Assembly (NCBI GenBank): GCA_963795835.1
Contig: CAWCJC010000003.1
Coordinates: 1 to 64,000, forward strand
DNA length: 64,000 bases
Source: JALYXI01 sp963795835
Lineage (GTDB): Bacteria > Acidobacteriota > Terriglobia > Bryobacterales > Bryobacteraceae
Direction: 5' to 3'
Under the pieces are notes generated by a model that worked only from the letters and a program-made list of their open reading frames with translations, searched no databases and had not been told where the DNA came from. Of the stretch, positions 35,301 to 43,607 are shown piece after piece. The position numbers were made by a program, and so were the translations under genes. Within the stretch, counting starts at the first letter, position 1. The number at the start of each line of letters is the position of its first letter.

Positions 35301-35851
35301 TGGAGCCCGTGACGGAAGCCCAACTGAGTTCGATAGAGATGCTGCTGATGGACGTGGACGGGGTGCTGACCGACGGCCGCCTTTACTTCTTCCCGGACGT
35401 GGACGGCAAGATTGTGGAGACCAAAGGATTCGATTCGCAGGATGGGATTGCGCTGCAATGGATGAACCGCTATGGCCTGATTACCGGCGTAATCAGCGGC
35501 CGCGACTCTCCGGCGACGACGGAACGCGCGAAGCAGGCCAAGATGAAATACGTCTACCAGGGCCACACGGAGAAGATCCCGATCCTTGAAGAAATTCTGC
35601 GTGATTCGAAGCACACGAAAGAGCAGGTGGCGTACATCGGGGACGATTTAACGGATGTGGTGATCATGCATCGCGTGGGATTCGCGGCCGCAACCGCGAA
35701 TGCGAGGGACGAAGTCAAAAAGGAAGCGCACTATGTGACCACAGCGCCCGGTGGTGCGGGCGCTGTGCGTGAGGTGATCGAGCTGATATTAAAAGCCAAG
35801 GGGCTTTGGGGTGAGGTGCTGGCGCGTTATGAGGTGGGGAAAAGCACGTAG
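35300..35851 (+). CDS. kdsC: KdsC-like KDO 8-phosphate phosphatase, HAD family
   Basis: 183 residues from the ATG at 35300. LLMDVDGVLTDGRLYF is the HAD motif I with the DxDGVLTDG form of the C0-subclass KdsC/NeuA-C phosphatases; VISGRDSPATTERA is motif II and IGDDLTDVVIMHRVG motif III. It lacks a cap domain, as KdsC does. Removes phosphate from KDO 8-phosphate in lipopolysaccharide synthesis; the narrow subgroup assignment is inferred. An in-frame start at 35228 is not favoured. Confidence 0.87.
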   Translation: MEPVTEAQLSSIEMLLMDVDGVLTDGRLYFFPDVDGKIVETKGFDSQDGIALQWMNRYGLITGVISGRDSPATTERAKQAKMKYVYQGHTEKIPILEEILRDSKHTKEQVAYIGDDLTDVVIMHRVGFAAATANARDEVKKEAHYVTTAPGGAGAVREVIELILKAKGLWGEVLARYEVGKST

Positions 35852-35860
35852 GGAGTCTGA

Positions 35861-36028
35861 TTAGCGTTTAACGGCTTTCCGGACGAAGAGAAAAATCACG
35901 AGCCAGACCAAGAGAAACAGAACGAAGAGTATCTTGGCGATTCCGGCCGCAGCACCGGCAACTCCGGTGAACCCGAGCGCGCCCGCAACGAGCGCAATGA
36001 CTAAGAAAATCAGTGACCAATGGAGCAT
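35861..36028 (-). CDS. DUF1328/YtjA-like small membrane protein
   Basis: 55 residues. Two hydrophobic helices (WSLIFLVIALVAGALGF and KILFVLFLLVWLVIF) are joined by a Gly/Ala linker (TGVAGAAAGIA) and end in RKAVKR. This matches the DUF1328 (YtjA/PMP3-like) small integral membrane family in length, layout and end. The ATG is at 36028; no strong RBS was checked. Ends 9 bp from the end of the convergent kdsC-like gene. Confidence 0.8.
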   Translation of the reverse strand: MLHWSLIFLVIALVAGALGFTGVAGAAAGIAKILFVLFLLVWLVIFLFVRKAVKR

Positions 36029-36086
36029 GATGATGAATCCTCAGGCCCGAGTTAAGCAAGTTGTCCACCAAATTTAACGAGGGGTG

Positions 36087-37574
36087 CTACCCCACTTCCC
36101 GCCGCGTTCCTCCGGCCACGGAGCTCTTCCCCAGGCAGTGATCGCAGTTCCCACACTCAGGCCCCGTTTCTTCACCGAAATAGCGAAGAATGTAAGCGCG
36201 GCGGCAGGTGGTAGCTTCAGCAAATCCCACCATATCCTGCATGCGTTTCAACTCCGCCTCATGCCTGCGTTGATTGTCTTCCCCCGCCCGGTGCGCAGCT
36301 TCCAGCGCATCCACGGCGTTCTCGGCCGCGGTAACTCCACCCTCCGAGTCCGACGAAATGGCCCCGGCATCTTCCAGCCTCTGCAAAGCCTTTGCGACTT
36401 TCGCTTTCGATAGCTTCGTTTCTTCGGCGATCTGCTTCGGGGTGATGGCGGAATCTTTCTCCTGGACCGCCCTCGCCACGCGCTCCAGCTTATCCTCATC
36501 CACCTTGCCGCCTCCCGCGAAGAACTTGTGGATGTTCATATCCTCCGCCCGGTAGAACAGAATCGCTTCCGCCGGCTCTCCATCGCGGCCCGCTCGGCCG
36601 ATCTCCTGATAGTAGGCATCGAGCGAGTGTGGGATGTCGAAGTGGTAGACGAAACGGATATCCGGCTTGTCGATTCCCATGCCGAAGGCCGAAGTCGCCA
36701 CGATTACCGGAATCTCGCCAGCCATGAACTGGTCCTGCACATGGTTCCGCTCTTTTGCCGACATGCCCGCGTGATAATGCATGGCGCGAATATCCTTTTC
36801 CGCAATCTCCTGAGCGAGTTCTTCCGCGCGAGCGCGGCTGGAAACGTAGACGATTCCGGACCCCTCCGCCCACCCGATGCGGCGCAGCAAATCTTCGTGC
36901 TTTTCGGCCTTGGTCTGAAAGGTTTCGACGCGCAGGCGAATGTTCGGGCGATCGAAGCCTTTCACGATGACGGCGGGCTCCTTCATGCCGAGCCGAGAGG
37001 CGATTTCTTCGCGCACCGGTTCCGATGCAGTGGCAGTGAGAGCCAGAACTCTTGGATGGCCCAGCGATTCTATGGCCGCGCCTAGCTTCAGAAAGTCCGG
37101 ACGGAAATCATGTCCCCATTCGCTGATGCAATGCGCTTCGTCGACAACGAAGAGCGAGGGCTTCGCGTCCTGAACGCGCGCCAGCACCTCGGCCTTTGCC
37201 AGCTGCTCCGGTGTGAGAAAGATGAACTCCAACTCGCCGGCTTCAAGATTACCCAGGAACTGCTCCTTATCCGCCGCCCTGGTCTGCGAATTCACCACTG
37301 CCGCACCACCGGCATCGTGCTCCTGAAGCGTGTCCACCTGGTCCTTTTGCAACGCGATCAGGGGTGAGATTACGACGGTGGGCCCATCCAACATCACTGC
37401 CGGGATCTGATAGATGGCCGACTTGCCGGCGCCCGTGGGCAGGATCGCGATGGTGTCCCGGCCGGATAGAATCGAGTCGATTGCCTCTTTCTGGCCGGGC
37501 CGCAGAGAATCGTAACCGAACGTCTCGCGAGCAGTTACAGCTACCCGGTCTTTTCGGAGCGCGTTAGTCTTCAC
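36087..37574 (-). CDS. recQ: RecQ ATP-dependent DNA helicase
   Basis: About 495 residues from the GTG at 37574, chosen because frames from 37652 overlap queA's start. ILPTGAGKSAIYQIPA (Walker A), VVDEAHCISEWGHDFRP (DExH) and QEIGRAGRDGEPAEAILFY are RecQ motifs, and a zinc site (CRRAYILRYFGEETGPECGNC plus DHC) follows a winged-helix segment. No HRDC domain is present. Unwinds DNA 3'-5' in recombination and replication restart. Divergent from queA with 39 bp between starts. Confidence 0.92.
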   Translation of the reverse strand: MKTNALRKDRVAVTARETFGYDSLRPGQKEAIDSILSGRDTIAILPTGAGKSAIYQIPAVMLDGPTVVISPLIALQKDQVDTLQEHDAGGAAVVNSQTRAADKEQFLGNLEAGELEFIFLTPEQLAKAEVLARVQDAKPSLFVVDEAHCISEWGHDFRPDFLKLGAAIESLGHPRVLALTATASEPVREEIASRLGMKEPAVIVKGFDRPNIRLRVETFQTKAEKHEDLLRRIGWAEGSGIVYVSSRARAEELAQEIAEKDIRAMHYHAGMSAKERNHVQDQFMAGEIPVIVATSAFGMGIDKPDIRFVYHFDIPHSLDAYYQEIGRAGRDGEPAEAILFYRAEDMNIHKFFAGGGKVDEDKLERVARAVQEKDSAITPKQIAEETKLSKAKVAKALQRLEDAGAISSDSEGGVTAAENAVDALEAAHRAGEDNQRRHEAELKRMQDMVGFAEATTCRRAYILRYFGEETGPECGNCDHCLGKSSVAGGTRREVG

Positions 37575-37613
37575 GTTTCTCTCGATGCAGCGCTTGTGCC
37601 AAGGTGAGAAAAG

Positions 37614-38624
37614 ATGCGCCTTGAAGAGTTCGATTACGAACTGCCGGAACACCTGATCGCCCAGGAGCCACCCGAAGAGCGCGATGGCGCGCGCATGCTC
37701 GTGATCGACCGCGCGCGCGGAACGTGGGAGGACCGCGTCTTCCTGGACTTTCCCGGCTATGTGGGCGCGGGCGATTGCGTGGTGCTCAACAACTCGCGCG
37801 TGATTCCGTCCCGGTTATTTGGGAACCGGCCGGGCAAGGACGCGCGGATTCAAGTCTTCCTGCTGGAGCCGCTGACCGAAGCAGCGACTGAATGGACGGC
37901 ACTGGTGCGGCCCGGACGCAAGGCACTGGTGGGAGACCGTATTCTTTTTGGGGAAGGATTGGAAGCGGAAATCACGGCGCATGGTGAGCACGGGGAACGG
38001 ACTGTGCGTCTTTCCGGAGCGGACGACATTTACGGAACGCTGGAGCGAATTGGCCACATGCCGTTGCCGCCTTACATTCATCGGGAGGATACGGCGCGAG
38101 ACCGCGACCGGTATCAAACGGTGTTCGGCAGCAATCGCGGTTCGGTGGCCGCACCTACCGCTGGATTGCATTTTGCGAAACGAACTCTGGAGGCTGTGTG
38201 CGAACGGGGTGCTGATATCGCGCAGGTCACGCTGCATGTCGGTCTGGGTACGTTTCAGCCGATTGTGACGGCCGATCTGGAACATCATCAGCTTCACCAT
38301 GAGCGCTACCGGATTGGCGAGGAAGACTGGACGAAGATCGGGAAAGCACAGCGTGTGGTGGCGGTGGGGACCACCAGCGTAAGGACAATTGAAAGCGCGG
38401 CGCTGACTGGAAGCCTAACCGGGAATACCGATCTGTTTATCCGGCGGCGCGACCAGTTCCAGGTAACCGGCGCGATGCTCACGAATTTTCACTTGCCGAG
38501 GACGAGTCTGCTGGTGTTGGTTTGCGCATTCGCGGGAAGGGAACTGATGTTGGAGGCATACCGGCATGCCGTGCGCGAAGGCTATCGTTTTTTTAGTTAT
38601 GGCGACGCGATGCTCGTGCTTTAG
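37614..38624 (+). CDS. queA: QueA, tRNA preQ1(34) S-adenosylmethionine ribosyltransferase-isomerase
   Basis: 336 residues. Starts MRLEEFDYELPEHLIAQEPP, with PPYIHREDTARDRDRYQTVF, VAAPTAGLHF and VTLHVGLGTFQPI as characteristic signatures, ending with GAMLTNFHLPRTSLLVLV. Makes epoxyqueuosine from preQ1-tRNA using SAM. Its start overlaps none of recQ if recQ begins at 37574. Full length and intact. Confidence 0.96.
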   Translation: MRLEEFDYELPEHLIAQEPPEERDGARMLVIDRARGTWEDRVFLDFPGYVGAGDCVVLNNSRVIPSRLFGNRPGKDARIQVFLLEPLTEAATEWTALVRPGRKALVGDRILFGEGLEAEITAHGEHGERTVRLSGADDIYGTLERIGHMPLPPYIHREDTARDRDRYQTVFGSNRGSVAAPTAGLHFAKRTLEAVCERGADIAQVTLHVGLGTFQPIVTADLEHHQLHHERYRIGEEDWTKIGKAQRVVAVGTTSVRTIESAALTGSLTGNTDLFIRRRDQFQVTGAMLTNFHLPRTSLLVLVCAFAGRELMLEAYRHAVREGYRFFSYGDAMLVL

Positions 38625-38636
38625 CGGGAGATTGTC

Positions 38637-39545
38637 TTACATCCGCGGCGCGTAATATCCCTTGCGCGCGCGCACCACCAGATCCTTCCTGGTCTTCACC
38701 TTCAACACCACGGGATGAAACAAGCCGTCCGTCACCAGCGGTTCCGGCCGGTAGAACACGTTGTACTGGTGGCGCAACTCATTCGCGATATTTTCAAACG
38801 ATTGGGATAGATCCTGAACCTTGAACGGGAAGAACGCCTGCCCTCCGGTTTCCGTCGCCAGGTAGCGGAGCACCTTATCGCCATCGTTATCGATGCGTGA
38901 GATATTTGTCGAAATCGCGTACACCACGACGTCGGCCTTCTGGGCCATCTCAAGCGCCTGATCGCGCGTTACGCGGCTCTGGTTGTCGTCGCCGTCGCTC
39001 AGAATTACAATGGCGCGCCGGAATTTGTCCTTGGGCTGATCGAGCGCCAGCTTATCGCGGCAGGCATAGAAGATTGCATCGTAGAGCGCCGTTCCCCCGC
39101 CCGGACGCAGGTCCATGACGGACTTCGCCAGCTTTTCCGGGTTGTCGCTCAAATCGCTCACCAGCTCCGCCGCCGAATCGAAGCTGACAATCATGAGCTT
39201 GTCCTGCCGGGGCCGCACCACACTGTTGATAAACTCCACGGCGGCTTGTTGTTCGAATTTGAAGCGGTCGCGAATGCTGTTACTGGTGTCGACCAGAATG
39301 CCCAGACGCAGCGGCAAATCGCTTTCCGCAGTGAACTGGTTGATGGTTTGAACCTTCTTGCCCTCGGAGAGTTGAAAATCGTCTTTCGTCAGATCCGTGA
39401 TGAAGCGGCCCTTCTTATCGGTCACCGTGAACAGCATGTTTACGCGAGTCACGTCCAGCACGATTCGATCGGACTCGGGCGCGGTGGATGGCTTTTGCGC
39501 AAGCAGGAGCGCGGTGGCAAGCAGGAGAGCGAACAGCGGCTTCAT
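38637..39545 (-). CDS. Acidobacterial-type VWFA domain protein
   Basis: 302 residues with a signal peptide (LFALLLATALLLAQ). After an N-terminal VTDKKGRFITDLTKDDFQLS segment typical of this group comes a von Willebrand A domain with a MIDAS start (ILVDTSNSIRDR), GTALYDAIF and ILSDGDDNQSRV. The last part (YNVFYRPEPLVTDGLFHPVV) matches the TIGR03436-type (Acidobacteria VWFA-related) domain. Likely exported and metal-binding. Convergent with queA with 12 bp between stops. Confidence 0.9.
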   Translation of the reverse strand: MKPLFALLLATALLLAQKPSTAPESDRIVLDVTRVNMLFTVTDKKGRFITDLTKDDFQLSEGKKVQTINQFTAESDLPLRLGILVDTSNSIRDRFKFEQQAAVEFINSVVRPRQDKLMIVSFDSAAELVSDLSDNPEKLAKSVMDLRPGGGTALYDAIFYACRDKLALDQPKDKFRRAIVILSDGDDNQSRVTRDQALEMAQKADVVVYAISTNISRIDNDGDKVLRYLATETGGQAFFPFKVQDLSQSFENIANELRHQYNVFYRPEPLVTDGLFHPVVLKVKTRKDLVVRARKGYYAPRM

Positions 39546-39590
39546 ACCTAGGGATTGTATCGAAGCCGCGCTCGCTTCCCGCTGTTGCGT

Positions 39591-41318
39591 CTAATTGTCC
39601 AGATAGTAGAAGACGATGGACGACATCAGCACCGGCCCCGGCGGCGCGGCTTGATTCAACTGGCCATTGTGCCAGGTGAATTTGAAAGACGAATCGAAGA
39701 CCATCGGGTCTTTGTTGAACAGGCGATACATGCCGGTAGCGTAGAAGCTGCCGGCAAACGGGCCGTTCTTCATTACGCCCCAACTATCCGTTGCGAACTG
39801 CAGCTGCGACCAGTAGTACTGGCCTCCGAAGAAATCTTCTGTACCGCCGGCATTCCCCACTTGCACGCCGTCAGCGGTCCAAGTCATATCGCCCTCCAGC
39901 CAGGTAGGCGGACCCCCGCTTTGCTTGAACACAAACAGGTGGATGCCCTCAATTTGGCCCCGACCCGTGGCGTTTACCAAATCGATGGGCGCGAATTGAT
40001 TAACGCTGACGAAAGGAGTAGTAGCCATGTGGAACGTCTTGCGCCGGGAACCGGTCACGTTGGGGCCAGGCGCGCCCGAGTAGAAATAGACCTGGGAATA
40101 AACCTGCGTTCCCACCGTGGTACTGCCGTTGATGATGCTGACCGTCACCCCATTGCTATACGGAATCATGATGCGCCGGAAGGCACCCACCACTCCGTTC
40201 TGATACTCCGTAACCGCAAAATTGTCCGAGTAAGAAAACGGCTGCGTCGGGATTCCGTGGAGCAGGAAAAATGTGCCGATATCGGCGTGCTGGCAGGGCG
40301 CGGCTTCCCCGTTAGTGCAGATCTGGATGGTGGCATTGATAGTCGCGTTATTGCGATCATCGGGGCTGCCTCCCACGGCGACTAACGCCACCTGGATCAT
40401 ACTGATATTTCCCGCGCCGGTCTGGCTCAGCAACTGCGCCGTGCCCCCCGCGGGCAGGTTGATCTCCGAGCCCACCGGCTGCAACTCCTGAACCCGCAAT
40501 TTGCGGCTTTCTTCGGCGATTAAAGTTGTGGGTTGATACTTGTCCAGAGCCGCGCTATAGGCAATCACCTGCCCATCAGTGGGTGCGATGGCAGCAAGAG
40601 TCTTTCCCGCCAAGTTGTTATTCGGACCCGCGGGACCGGCAGGACCAGCCGGACCCTGCGCGCCGTTGATCCCGGACGACCCGGGATCCCCCTGCGGACC
40701 CTGCGCGCCCGGCGAACCAGGCGACCCCGGAACACCAGGAGGACCGATGTTGCCCTGCGGCCCAGTAGGTCCTACGGGGCCCGAAACACCCTGCGGCCCC
40801 GCCGGCCCTTGAGGACCTTCCGGACCCGAGTTGACGGGCGCACTGGCGGGTTGCCACTGCAACAGCGAATTTAGAGTTAGTACCTGCCCAGCCGAACCGC
40901 CCGCTGGACTAATGGTCGCGGGGTCGACGCGATACGACCCGTTCAGAGCACCCACGGTGGCGGGCCGGGTCACGATAATGCTTGCCAGCGTAAGCGTCGG
41001 GCTGGAGTCCGGAACGTGCCAGAACTGCGTAAAAGTCTTCTGGTTATAAAGGTTGAATGTGGCCGTATAATTCACGCCAACCGGATTTGCGGGCAGGGTG
41101 ACGTCCAGGATGCCGTTGTTGATTGCGACCGCGCGCTGGCCCGCTTTAATCGGAGTGTTATCTGTTCCCGTGAAAGCCGGCCAGGAAATCAGAACAGCGC
41201 CCGTGGAGAAGGTTCCATCCGCTGCCGGGGGAAGAGAATCATGTATGTGGGTGGGCCCGGCGAACACACGCGCCACCGCCGTGAGCAGCAGCGCTGCCCG
41301 GTAAGCTTTCCATTTCAT
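39591..41318 (-). CDS. Exported collagen-like protein
   Basis: 575 residues, signal peptide ending VARVFAG. Residues ~20-115 form an unnamed beta-rich domain (GTFSTGAVLISWPAFTGTDN) that also occurs in the protein at 43608. Then ~23 Gly-X-Y triplets (residues ~170-235; GPEGPQGPAGPQGVSGP...) give a collagen-like stalk, and a ~330-residue beta-rich C-terminal domain follows. Collagen-like stalks of this kind are common on bacterial cell surfaces. The Gly codons in the repeat vary, so this is not a simple DNA repeat. Confidence 0.85.
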   Translation of the reverse strand: MKWKAYRAALLLTAVARVFAGPTHIHDSLPPAADGTFSTGAVLISWPAFTGTDNTPIKAGQRAVAINNGILDVTLPANPVGVNYTATFNLYNQKTFTQFWHVPDSSPTLTLASIIVTRPATVGALNGSYRVDPATISPAGGSAGQVLTLNSLLQWQPASAPVNSGPEGPQGPAGPQGVSGPVGPTGPQGNIGPPGVPGSPGSPGAQGPQGDPGSSGINGAQGPAGPAGPAGPNNNLAGKTLAAIAPTDGQVIAYSAALDKYQPTTLIAEESRKLRVQELQPVGSEINLPAGGTAQLLSQTGAGNISMIQVALVAVGGSPDDRNNATINATIQICTNGEAAPCQHADIGTFFLLHGIPTQPFSYSDNFAVTEYQNGVVGAFRRIMIPYSNGVTVSIINGSTTVGTQVYSQVYFYSGAPGPNVTGSRRKTFHMATTPFVSVNQFAPIDLVNATGRGQIEGIHLFVFKQSGGPPTWLEGDMTWTADGVQVGNAGGTEDFFGGQYYWSQLQFATDSWGVMKNGPFAGSFYATGMYRLFNKDPMVFDSSFKFTWHNGQLNQAAPPGPVLMSSIVFYYLDN

Positions 41319-41455
41319 AGAGTTAGGTGGTAATCCGATTGACTACAGCCGATTTGTACATCGGCCGGCGCGGCAGATGGCTGAATGCAACGGCTTCCTG
41401 GGCCTGGCATTTGGCGTAACAAGCGAAACCTCAATCGGTTAGACCTCGCCGGGAT

Positions 41456-42356
41456 TTATTTGCGTTTGATGTGATCGATCCAGGCCGTCAGGTCGGCGGG
41501 AAGCGGTGAAACCACGGTGATTGGTTCACCTGTTGCCGGCAGCGCGAAGCGGATACTGTGGGCATGGAGGAAGTAGCGGCCCAACTCCGATTCCGGCGCT
41601 CCATAGAGCCGGTCGCCCACCACGGTGTGCCCAATGCTCGCCAGATGAACACGGATCTGGTGCGTTCTACCGGTCCCGATCACCACTTCGAGAAGCGTTT
41701 GATCCGCGAATCTCTCGAGGACGGTGTATTCGCTCCAAGCGGCTCGCCCACTCGAGAGCCGGGCCGTCATGCGTTCCCGCCGGACCGGATCGCGAGCAAT
41801 CGGTTTCTCGATGCGGCCGTGTTCGGCCGAGGGCAAACCATTCACCAGGGCTACATAGATTTTTCTGACTTCTCGCGACGCGAATTGCTTCGCTAAAGCC
41901 CTGTGCGCCTGGTCATGCTTGGCAACCAGCAGCACACCGCTGGTGAAACGGTCCAGCCGGTGAACAATGCCCGGGCGCAGATCGCCGCCCAGGGTCGAAA
42001 GCGCCTGAAACCGGTGGAGCAGCGCATTCACCAGAGTTCCGGTGTGGTTTCCTGCGCCTGCGTGAACCACCATACCCGCGGGTTTATCGACCGCGATTAA
42101 ATCGTTGTCCTCATACAAAATCGTTGAGGGGAATATCCTCGGCTTCCGCTTTCAAAGGCGTCTGGGGAGCGGGGTCAACTTGAATGGTTTCGCCGCCTTT
42201 CACCAGAAAAGACGGCTTTGTAGTCTGCCCATCCACCAGCACGCGGCCCGCGTGAATCCATTCCTGCACGCGCGCTCTGCTGTGCTCCGGCAGATGGCGG
42301 CAGACTACCGCATCCAGGCGCATCCGATGTTCCGATTGCGGAACCTGCCATTGCAT
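41456..42356 (-). CDS. rluD: RluA/RluD-family 23S rRNA pseudouridine synthase, frame broken once
   Basis: Two frames. 42111-42356 encodes the S4-like RNA-binding domain (MRLDAVVCRHLPEHSRARVQ; VDGQTTKPSFLVKGGETI). The catalytic domain starts near 42118 in the next frame (YEDNDLIAVDKPAGMVVHAG) with the catalytic Asp motif HRLDRFTSGVLLVAK and TGRTHQIRVHLA. Skipping one base at 42114-42120 joins them into a 299-residue enzyme, normal for RluD. An overlapping TTG/TGA makes reinitiation possible too. Pseudouridylates the large-subunit rRNA helix 69 region if truly RluD; the exact RluA/C/D subtype is uncertain. Confidence 0.87.
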
Positions 42357-42406
42357 CTCCCTGCAGTATGGCTCAGCGCTCCCGAGAGGACGGGTAAACT
42401 AAAACT

Positions 42407-42895
42407 ATGCCGAATGAGACTTACGCGCTGTTCGATACCACGGAAGGTAAATTCAAAGCCAAGCTGTACACCGAACAGGCGCCCAAGACTGTGGAGAACT
42501 TCGTTTCCCTTGCCGATGGCACCAAGACGGGCAAGCCGTTCTATGACGGTCTGGTATTCCACCGGGTTATTCCCGATTTCATGATTCAGGGCGGATGCCC
42601 GGAAGGCTCCGGCCGCGGTGGTCCGGGCTATAAGTTCGCCGACGAGTTTCACCCTTCGCTCCGGCACTCGAAAAAGGGCCTGCTTTCCATGGCGAACTCC
42701 GGCCCGAACACCAATGGCAGCCAGTTCTTCGTGACCGTCGCCGAAACGCCGTGGCTGGATAACAAGCACGCCATTTTCGGGGAGGTAGTGGAAGGCTACG
42801 ATGTCGTCGAGAAAATCTCGAAAGCTCCAAAAGATGCGAGCGATCGCCCGCGTAAAGAAGTGAAAATCAACTCTCTTAAGATCGAGAAAGCCTGA
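42407..42895 (+). CDS. Cyclophilin-type peptidyl-prolyl isomerase
   Basis: 162 residues, cytoplasmic (no signal peptide). EQAPKTVENFVSLADG, FHRVIPDFMIQGG, MANSGPNTNGSQFFVTVA and HAIFGEVVEGYDVVEKI are hallmark cyclophilin segments with the catalytic Arg of FHRV. Isomerises Xaa-Pro bonds. Its stop overlaps or abuts the nadD start, so the two genes are likely co-translated. Divergent from rluD by 50 bp. Confidence 0.94.
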   Translation: MPNETYALFDTTEGKFKAKLYTEQAPKTVENFVSLADGTKTGKPFYDGLVFHRVIPDFMIQGGCPEGSGRGGPGYKFADEFHPSLRHSKKGLLSMANSGPNTNGSQFFVTVAETPWLDNKHAIFGEVVEGYDVVEKISKAPKDASDRPRKEVKINSLKIEKA

Positions 42896-43488
42896 TTCCT
42901 GACGTCACCGATCCCGGTCTGGCTCTGTTTGGGGGAACGTTCGACCCCATTCACAACGCCCATCTGGCTATAGCCCGGGCCGCGGCGGAGCGTTGCCGTT
43001 TGCGGCGGATTCTCTTTGTCCCGTCGGGTAATCCGCCGCATCGCCCGGAAGGCGCTACCGCGTCCTACGAGGACCGCTACGCCATGGTTGCGCTCGCCTG
43101 CCAAGCCGACACGCGCTTTGAACCTTCGCGCCTGGAAGCCCACGAGCGCAAGAGCTATTCGATCGATACCATCGATCGGGTTCAGGCAACGGAAACCGGG
43201 CCGCTTTATTTCTTGATCGGAGCGGATGCCTTTGCAGAGATCCGAACCTGGTTCCGCTGGCAAGACGTCGTCGCCGCCGTAACCTTCATCGTGGTCTCGC
43301 GACCGGGCGCGAACTATTCGCACCCGGAAGGCGCGCGCGTGGTCCGGCTTGAGGAACTGGATCTCGCGGTATCGTCTTCGGAGATCCGGAAACAATTGGC
43401 ATCTGGCGCGGCCTCCCCCGCGCTGCCTCCCGCGGTGCGGGCCTATATCGACACTCACCGCCTCTACCAGTCACCGAAGCGCGACTAA
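42895..43488 (+). CDS. nadD: NadD, nicotinate-nucleotide adenylyltransferase, without a standard start codon
   Basis: The frame carries LALFGGTFDPIHNAHLAIAR (nucleotidyltransferase GGxFDPxHxxH), LFVPSGNPPHR, YFLIGADAF and SSSEIRKQL, all expected in NadD, so the gene must begin upstream of 42930. In that frame no ATG, GTG or TTG lies between the upstream stop (42876) and GGTFDP; only ATT (42895, overlapping the cyclophilin TGA) or CTG (42892) are available. Translational coupling with an unusual start, or a base missing from the sequence, are both possible. Length from ATT is 197 residues, typical for the family. Confidence 0.85.
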   Translation: MPDVTDPGLALFGGTFDPIHNAHLAIARAAAERCRLRRILFVPSGNPPHRPEGATASYEDRYAMVALACQADTRFEPSRLEAHERKSYSIDTIDRVQATETGPLYFLIGADAFAEIRTWFRWQDVVAAVTFIVVSRPGANYSHPEGARVVRLEELDLAVSSSEIRKQLASGAASPALPPAVRAYIDTHRLYQSPKRD

Positions 43489-43607
43489 TTTGTAAGTTAC
43501 TCCCGATAAATTACTTAGCTGTCGGGAATGCCGGCTGGAAAACAAGGTTTCCGCGGTACCCGTGCATAGACTGAGGCCAGAAAGAAGTTTCTTCTGGAGG
43601 ATTTTCC

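Noticed and set aside
40620..40850. Regular spaced GC repeats that could suggest a CRISPR or tandem repeat
   Set aside because: They encode Gly-X-Y collagen triplets with varying codons; there are no identical repeats with unique spacers.
43501..43527. TCCCGA...TCGGGA inverted repeat after nadD
   Set aside because: Only six pairs, a 15-nt loop and no T-run; not convincing as a terminator.
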